DNA of 64,000 nt from Poa pratensis (lineage: Eukaryota; Streptophyta; Magnoliopsida; Poales; Poaceae). The stretch is from contig CAMZMU010000115.1 of the NCBI GenBank assembly GCA_947311845.1, positions 29,942,678-30,006,677 on the forward strand. Reading direction: 5' to 3'. The notes beneath the pieces were generated by a model. The model did not search any database. It was not told the DNA's origin and was given only the letters and a program-made list of their open reading frames with translations. Shown in pieces: positions 60,358 to 64,000 of the stretch. A program made the translations under genes and the position numbers. Numbering within the stretch: the stretch's first letter is position 1; each line of letters begins with the position of its first letter.

Positions 60358-63300
60358 CTAAGCATAGAAACGGCGCAGCTGCGCAACGTTCCAAGGATTA
60401 TGCGAGAGTTCTCCTGTCTTCGCGTGCTTCAGTCTATATGCTCCACCACCAACCACCTCGGTGATGATAAAAGGTCCTTCCCATGGAGAAGCGAGTTTAT
60501 GCACCTTCTTTTGCTTCAGTCGAAGTACCAGGTCGCCAACCTCGAAGGACCTAGTACGCAGTCGACGGCTGTGATAGTTGCGGAGGTCCTGCTGATAAAT
60601 AGCTGTGCGTGCGAGCGCCGTGTTACGCGCCTCTTCTAGCAGGTCGACTGCGTCTTCGAGTGCCTCGTCTGCATCTTCTTCATTGTATGCTTCGACTCTT
60701 GGTGCGTTGAACCTTACGTCTGATGGCAGAATTGCCTCTGCGCCGTAGACCATGAAGAATGGAGTGAATTGCGTTGAGGCATTGGGTGTTGTGCGTAGGC
60801 TCCATAGCACAGACGGAAGCTCTTCTACCCAAGCACCCGCAGCCCTTTTGAGTGGCACCAGGAGGCGCTTCTTGATCCCACTTGTCACAAGCCCATTGGC
60901 CTTTTCGACTTGGCCGTTTGATTGCGGGTGCGCCACAGATGCATAATTGAGCGTGATATCTTGCTCTTTGCAGAAGGATTTGAACTCCTCAGCCGTGAAG
61001 TTTGTACCGTTGTCCGTGATGATGCTACTTGGCACACCAAAGCGATATATGATGGACTTTATGAAATTGACTGCTGTAGTGGCAGTCGAACTTGTGATGG
61101 GTACTGCTTCGATCCACTTGGTGAACTTGTCGACCGCCACCAGAAGGTGAGTATGCCCTCCATGGGAGGATTTTTTGAGTGGCCCAACCATATCGAGCCC
61201 CCACTGGGCAAAAGGCCAGGCCAATGGTATTGTCTTCAACGCCGATGCGGGTGCGTGCGGCTTTGTGGCAAATTTTTGGCAGCCGATGCACCTTTTGACT
61301 ATGTCCTCCGCGTCTTTGAGTGCTGTGGGCCAGTAGAAGCCTGCGCGAAAGGCTTTGGCTACGAGTGATCGACTGCTGGCGTGATGCCCGCAAGTTCCTG
61401 CATGAATATCACGAAGGATGGCTTGGCCATCTTCAAATGCTATGCAACGCTGGAACATACCTGATATGCTGCGTTTGTAAAGTTCACCGTTGATGACAGT
61501 GTATGCTTTAGATCGTCGAGTGACGCGTCTTGACTCTGTGAAGTCTTCGGGTACCTCGCCGCGGAGTATGTATGCGAGGAAAGGTTGAGTCCAAGTTGGC
61601 TCGATGAGGAGTACCTCGACTGGTGGGTCCTCTGTGCTGGGTGCTTTGCTCTTGGCTGGTGCGGCTGTTGCAGGAGGTTCTCGCTTCTTTTTGATTGATC
61701 TATGCTCTATGCGCTCGAAAAAGACACCAGGTGGCACTGGAGCTTTGGTCGCGCCAATGTTGGCTAACTTATCCGCTTCTTCATTGCTTTCACGCCCTAT
61801 GTGCCGTAACTCGCAGCCTTCGAAGCTGCCCTCCATGATGTTGTACAAGTCACGGTAGGCGATCATGTTATCTGCGATTGCGTCACAAGCCTTCATTGTT
61901 TGCTGCACCACCAGATTCGAGTCGCCGTAGATCATCAGTCGAGTGCACCCGAGGGCTTTGGCCATCCTCATGCCATGTATCAGAGCTTCGTATTCTGCCT
62001 CGTTATTGGATGGGAACTCGAATCCCATTTGCAGGATGTAGCGGAGCTTGTCGCCCTTTGGTGATATGAGGATGACACCTGCGCCTGCGCCTTCGTTTTT
62101 CTTCGAGCCATCGAAGTACATGGTCCAAGAATTGGACACATCTGGTGCTCCTGGGAGCTGAGCTTCAATCCACTCGGTGTGGAAGTCGGGTAAAACTTGT
62201 GCTTTGATGGCCTTCGGGTAATCATACTTAATGTCTCTTGGAGCTAGCTCGATGAGCCATTTTGCTACTCGCCCAGTTGCATTGGGGTTTGTGAGGATGT
62301 CCCCGATCCCTGAAGTACTGATTACAGTGATCGGGTGCTCGGAGAAGTAATGCGTCAGCTTCCTTGAGGACATGAACACGGCGTATGCCAGTTTCTGATA
62401 ATGCGGGTACCGCTGCTTTGATGTGGAGAGTACTTCACTCAAGTAATAGACTGGACGTTGTATGCTTTGCGCGTGCCCCTCCTCCCTGCGTTCGACCACT
62501 AGAACGGTGCTTACCACCCTGTTAGTTGCAGAGACATATAGGTATAGTGGCTCGCGTTCCTTTGGTGCTACGAGGATTGGAGGGCTTGTGAGGACTCGCT
62601 TGAGGTCCGTGAAGGCTGCTTCGGCTTCTGGCGTCCACTCGAACTTATCTGCTTTCTTCATCAGTCGATAGAACGGGAGTGCTTTTTCGCCTAGCTTGCT
62701 GATGAATCGACTGAGCGCTGCTACTCGACCCCCAATTTTTGCACGTCGTGGAGCTTTGAAGGCCTTTGCATCGTCAAGATGGCCTGTATTTTCTCCGGGT
62801 CCGCCTCGATTCCTCGAGCTGAGACTAGATACCCGAGGAGTTGCCCAGCTGGCACGCCGAAGGTGCACTTCTTCGGGTTGAGCTTGATGTGGAAGCGCTT
62901 GAGGTTTGCGAATGTCTCCCGCAAGTCATCGAGTAGCGTGCTTTCTTCTCTTGTGGTGATGACTATGTCATCTACATAGACTTGGACGTTTCGCCCAATC
63001 TGCTTCTTGAGGCAATCTTGCATCATGCGCTGATAGGTTGCGCCTGCGTTTTTGAGCCCGAAAGGCATTGTGGTGTAGCAGTAGACCCCGAGTGGGGTTA
63101 TGAACGCCGTTTTTTCTCATCCTCTTCCTTCATCCTTATCTGGTGGTAACCCGAGTAAGCATCCAGGAAGGATAAGCGAGCGCACCCGGCGGTGGAGTCG
63201 ACGATCTGGTCGATTCGAGGTAGTGGAAAGTGATCCTTTGGACAGCACTTATTGAGTGCTGTAAAATCAACACACATCCGCAGGATGTCTGTATGCTTCT

Positions 63301-63864
63301 TTTCTACAAGTACGGGGTTAGCCACCCATTGTGATTTCTTGATCTCTCTGATGAATCCTGCTGCGAGTAGCCTGTCGACTTCGGCTTCGACTGCAGTTCT
63401 TTTTGGGCCAGATATGCGGCGCATTGTTTGCTTGACTGGTTTAGCACCTGGAAGTAGCTGGAGAGAGTGCTCGGCGAATTCCCTGGGAATACCTGGCATG
63501 TCTGCTGGACACCATGCAAATATATCCCAGTTCTCACGGAGGAATTCGACGAGCGCGCTTTCCTATGCGATAGGTAGACTCGACGAGACATTGACTGTCT
63601 TGGTCGGGTCTGTCGGGTGCACCTGATGCGATCTTGTGTCGTTGGTGGCACTGAATGCTCTGTCGACTGCACCTTTTTCTGTTCTGGCATAAGTGTTCGA
63701 TCGTTGGAGACCGCTAGATCGGCGAGCGTTGCTTCCATGCCAAACATCTCAGAGATTTTGCTGAATTCTCGGTCGCAAGAGTCAGATTTTTGGAAGTTCC
63801 CCTTGACTGTGATTACTCCTTTTGGTCCAGGCATTTTCAGCTGGAGATATGCGTAATGCGGCAC
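60358..63864 (-). pseudogene. pol of the Tat-clade element (RT, RNase H, second RNase H, integrase), two one-base breaks
   Basis: RT spans about 63500-62700 (CVDFTALNKCCPKDHFPLPRID; active site YVDD near 62970), followed by RNase H (LYLYVSATNRVVSTVL; the usual catalytic Asp of this block is not obvious), a second archaeal-type RNase H (MYFDGSKKNEGAGAG, NNEAEYEALIHG, YGDSNLVVQQ, EADKLANIGA; about 62130-61740), then integrase with H-H-C-C (HAGTCGHH, CIGCQKF) and D-D-E (GLDMVGPL, TDNGTNF, NGQVEKANGL), ending RRFYA at 60358. Frame is lost at 63109-63114 (A run one short) and 62729-62733 (C run one short). The last 800 codons are open. Gag and protease lie mostly beyond the window. Confidence 0.88.
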
Positions 63865-64000
63865 GCCATGAATCGAGCGAACGTCGGGCGTCCAAGTATA
63901 GCATGGTATTGTGATTTCCAGTCGACCACTTCGAACTCAATCGACTCCGTCCTGAAGTGGTGCTTGTCCCCGAACGTTACGTGTCGAGTTGTATGGTGCC

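Larger units (their letters stand above)
54227..64000 (-). mobile_element. Tat-clade Ty3/gypsy element, extends past the right edge
   Basis: Minus-strand pol with a second RNase H before integrase, and a multi-exon gene on the opposite strand between pol and the LTR: the arrangement of Tat/Ogre-type elements in grasses. The left boundary is tentative (TGACGAGGTGTACC at 54227); the LTR-internal border and the 5' LTR are not resolved. It appears to be nested in the preceding minus-strand element. Confidence 0.8.

Overview
This is a nuclear segment of a grass genome, most likely a pooid (Triticeae or Aveneae type). The evidence is a multi-exon plant gene with GT-AG introns, several Stowaway MITEs with the CTCCCTC...GAGGGAG termini typical of grasses, two non-autonomous Helitrons, and large Ty3/gypsy LTR retrotransposons with initiator-tRNA-Met primer sites. 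I could not fix the species from sequence alone.

The left third (1-12.6 kb) is the gene-bearing part. A partial minus-strand gene of unknown function runs off the left edge. A nine-exon minus-strand gene (1546-12484) encodes the plant FIP1 polyadenylation factor (FIPS5 type, about 1,294 aa once four one-base frame breaks are allowed for). From 12.6 to 15 kb there are decayed repeats.

From about 14.97 to 36.34 kb lies a tandem triplication of a roughly 2.3-kb unit. Each copy carries a minus-strand gene for mitochondrial ribosomal protein L6: copy A is a pseudogene, copies B and C are open. Transposons split the units. Copy A holds an 11.7-kb Tekay-like gypsy element (15670-27338, 3.3-kb LTRs, 5-bp target duplication). 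Copy B holds a 1.9-kb Helitron (30500-32404) and a Stowaway MITE. The undisturbed paralogous units act as empty-site controls for these insertions.

From 36.3 to 43 kb the sequence is intergenic, with a well-formed Helitron (37472-39130), a remnant with a weak BED-finger resemblance, an inverted-repeat MITE and a GC-rich hairpin next to a promoter-like stretch. From 42963 to the right edge is a nested stack of LTR retrotransposons: a CRM/Reina-like chromovirus with a mutated RT active site and G-to-A type stops; a minus-strand element cutting its 3' LTR; a solo LTR with CCTTT target duplication inside that element; and a Tat-clade element (from about 54227 past 64000). The Tat element has a second RNase H and an antisense, intron-containing gene with a Transposase_28-like protein.

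Across the host gene and three retrotransposons I found about 16 frame breaks, all explained by loss of one base, nearly all in a short homopolymer. This pattern points to homopolymer under-calling in the assembly rather than to independent gene decay, and affects how every broken frame here should be read. I found no tRNA, rRNA or CRISPR.
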